20,573 bases of DNA, taken from the NCBI GenBank assembly GCA_019746355.1, contig JAIESC010000298.1, positions 1-20,573 of the forward strand, given 5' to 3'. Below the pieces are notes generated by a model, which was not told the DNA's origin, did no database searches, and saw only the letters and a list, made by a program, of their open reading frames with translations. Source of the stretch: Xanthobacteraceae bacterium. Its GTDB lineage: Bacteria > Pseudomonadota > Alphaproteobacteria > Rhizobiales > Xanthobacteraceae. The translations under genes and the position numbers were made by a program. Shown here piece after piece: positions 19,469-20,573 of the stretch; the stretch's first letter is position 1; the number at the start of each line of letters is the position of its first letter.

Positions 19469-19886
19469 GGAGAGAGCCCCCCAAGGAGAGGCTAGCACAA
19501 GCGATGGCTGGACGGCCGCATCTGCCTTGACGATCTTGCCAACTCGAACAGGCGGCAGACTATAGGACTGCGGGCGTCGGCGTCGCAGGATGACTGCGAC
19601 GTTGACGTCGTCGGTAGATGGACTGGCTAAGAATTGGCGAAAACCTAGTCAGTTTGCGAAATGCTACCCTGGCGGCAGGCTGGCCATCGGCACAGTAATA
19701 GTGACCCGCCCTTTACTTGCTTTTTCTTTGTGGGTTTTTCGTCAGTTTCTGAGTGCCTTCGCGCCAGATCCCTGGCGGCCGAACGGTTGACGGTTGCCTT
19801 GCGCGGTTAGGAGCGGGCGAGCGGTGCGTTGCGGGCCAGGCAGATGTGATGACATTGGCAGCCTCGCGCTGGCACGTGGAGGCCTC
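19469..19886. other. Gene-free stretch with an imperfect inverted repeat
   Basis: No ORF here is convincing. ACTGGCTA (about 19621-19628) and TAGTCAGT (about 19648-19655) form an 8-bp inverted repeat with one mismatch; the word CTAGTCAGT also occurs near base 71. A T-rich patch (TTGCTTTTTCTTTGTGGGTT) at about 19716-19735 lowers GC locally. It may hold promoters for the flanking genes; I could not define one. Confidence 0.4.
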
Positions 19887-20012
19887 ATGAATGGGCGGCT
19901 CAGTGTCGATGTCCTGGGTCTAGTCAGCGGGTCGGCTGAAGGGCCGCTCGCGATTCTGGTTCTGGCGGCGATTACGCTTGCGCTGACGAGGGGACTATGG
20001 CGCAGGCGCTAG
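19887..20012 (+). CDS. Small single-TM protein (41 aa)
   Basis: The ATG at 19887 is preceded by GGAGG with a 4-base gap. The product is MNGRLSVDVLGLVSGSAEGP, then one hydrophobic segment (LAILVLAAITLALT) and a GLWRRR end, giving one membrane segment with a positively charged C-terminus (probably inside). Small single-pass proteins of this kind occur as holin-like proteins, type I toxins or regulators. It overlaps, tail to tail, the extended reverse HEPN-like frame by 18 bases. Function unknown. Confidence 0.5.
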   Translation: MNGRLSVDVLGLVSGSAEGPLAILVLAAITLALTRGLWRRR

Positions 20013-20459
20013 ATGTTTGGCCGGCCGATCCTGCTCCGGCAGTATTTCGGCAAAATCGCGCATTTGCAGGAAGAGCTCGTAACCGGGCTTGTGCCACAGC
20101 GTTTCGTATGTGAGCGGCTTGCCCTGCAGTTCAGCGTTCAGCTCAATCTTGTTTCAGGAATCGGGAAGCTTTTTGAGATCCCGTTCGTTGAATTCAAAAT
20201 GAAAATTGTGGGATATCGCGTTCCGGATCATGCGCGCGAAGAAGTACCAGCTCTGCGCCTGAAATCTCTTGCGCAAGCCTGCGCCAGGCACTGTCCGGTC
20301 GTAGTCCTCGCAGTAGTCGGAGAGCAATTCGAACGGACTGCGGATGAGCGCGTGCAACTGGTTCAGGAAAAAATCGGTCACGACACGCTGTCGAGTTTGG
20401 TGATCCTCAAGCAAGGTTGCGAGGTCTTCGAACGAAAGCCATTCATCGCGCACGCCCAT
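19995..20459 (-). pseudogene. HEPN-like protein with in-frame TGA
   Basis: From the ATG at 20459 the frame encodes a helical protein with WYFFARMIRNAISHNFHFEF. RNAISH (Arg79 to His84) matches the R-x4-6-H motif with a polar residue after Arg that marks HEPN ribonuclease or toxin domains. A TGA at 20154-20156 (codon 102) interrupts it, but the same frame continues with obvious coding sense (NKIELNAELQGKPLTYETLW, then HKPGYELFLQMRDFAEILPE) to a TAG at 19995-19997. TGG (Trp) would restore a protein of 154 residues. Thus a nonsense mutation, readthrough or base-call error. Loss of the C-terminus could be selected if the product is toxic. An antisense HEPN-like frame overlaps its 5' part. Confidence 0.6.
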
Positions 20460-20573
20460 CTTTACACGGGCATCGAGAACGTCCTAAAGACTGTCGTCAC
20501 TGTTACGGATGGTGGCGTGTTCGCTTCGGGGGAGAGCTATCACGCGCAGCTTCTCGCGCAGGCAGCCCAGAAT
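20400..20573 (+). CDS. Partial HEPN/HepT-like protein, cut by the window edge
   Basis: The frame reads LYTGIENVLKTVVTVTDGGV then FASGESYHAQLLAQAAQN up to the window end. This matches the core of HepT-like proteins of nucleotidyltransferase-associated (MNT/HEPN) modules, where an aromatic-x-GIE helix is followed by DG..P.G..WH..LL. Those families usually have 50 or so residues before this point, but here the upstream frame runs antisense to the reverse HEPN-like gene. I place a tentative start at GTG 20400; a frameshift or start elsewhere is possible. The catalytic-type residues of the family, if present, would lie beyond the window. The partner nucleotidyltransferase is not in view. Confidence 0.45.
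   Translation, partial: MILKQGCEVFERKPFIAHAHLYTGIENVLKTVVTVTDGGVFASGESYHAQLLAQAAQN

Overview
The window is GC-rich DNA that looks alphaproteobacterial, most likely Rhizobiales. This is inferred from base composition, codon use, the tRNA-Met type and the protein styles; I cannot name a genus. Almost all of it looks like accessory DNA: short, mostly unrecognised genes packed into operons with ATGA, GTGA or TGATG overlaps, several small helix-turn-helix (HTH) regulators, a tyrosine recombinase beside a tRNA fragment, and many short DNA repeats. I see no housekeeping genes, rRNA or CRISPR array.

Layout. 1-2300 resembles a replication/partition region: a 600-bp non-coding block (1299-1904) with two 22-bp-period iterons and an array of four phased GTTCACC/GGTGAAC palindromes, next to a ribbon-helix-helix protein gene. 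2366-6806 is a forward train: a small ORF, a Lon-type AAA+ ATPase without protease domain, short unknown genes, a frameshifted metallophosphoesterase and a Tat-like exported protein. 6835-7700 (reverse) is a two-gene cassette (variable gene plus HTH gene) behind paired operators. 7832-8098 encodes a small secreted protein. 8309-10000 (reverse) is a tyrosine recombinase interrupted by an in-frame TAG. 10017-10324 looks like its attachment region: four GGGTACA repeats, a palindrome and the 3' part of a tRNA with anticodon CAT.

Right of the tRNA fragment the same kind of DNA continues. A reverse cluster (about 15923 to 11000) contains a second copy of the HTH cassette (12263-12871), an intact metallophosphoesterase, a zinc-finger/HTH protein and several genes carrying single-base frameshifts. 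At 17001-18180 a forward three-gene operon with two HTH proteins starts from a promoter that has a perfect palindrome between its -35 and -10 boxes. 18468-19468 holds a CPRCG-type small protein and a two-TM membrane protein. The right end holds two overlapping antisense HEPN-like ORFs.

How it fits together. The tRNA fragment, integrase and repeats suggest an integrative element whose right end is near 10284. Because similar modules lie on both sides, tandem or related elements sharing one tRNA site are plausible. The most striking signal is the duplicated cassette: identical operator architecture (two GTGAT-N7-ATCAC sites, centres 43 bp apart), an adjacent long palindrome and near-identical HTH genes, enclosing unrelated first genes. 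Copies of the palindrome also lie on both sides of the integrase, as if marking module borders. In-frame stops and frameshifts in several genes indicate decay or assembly errors; the sequence alone cannot tell which.
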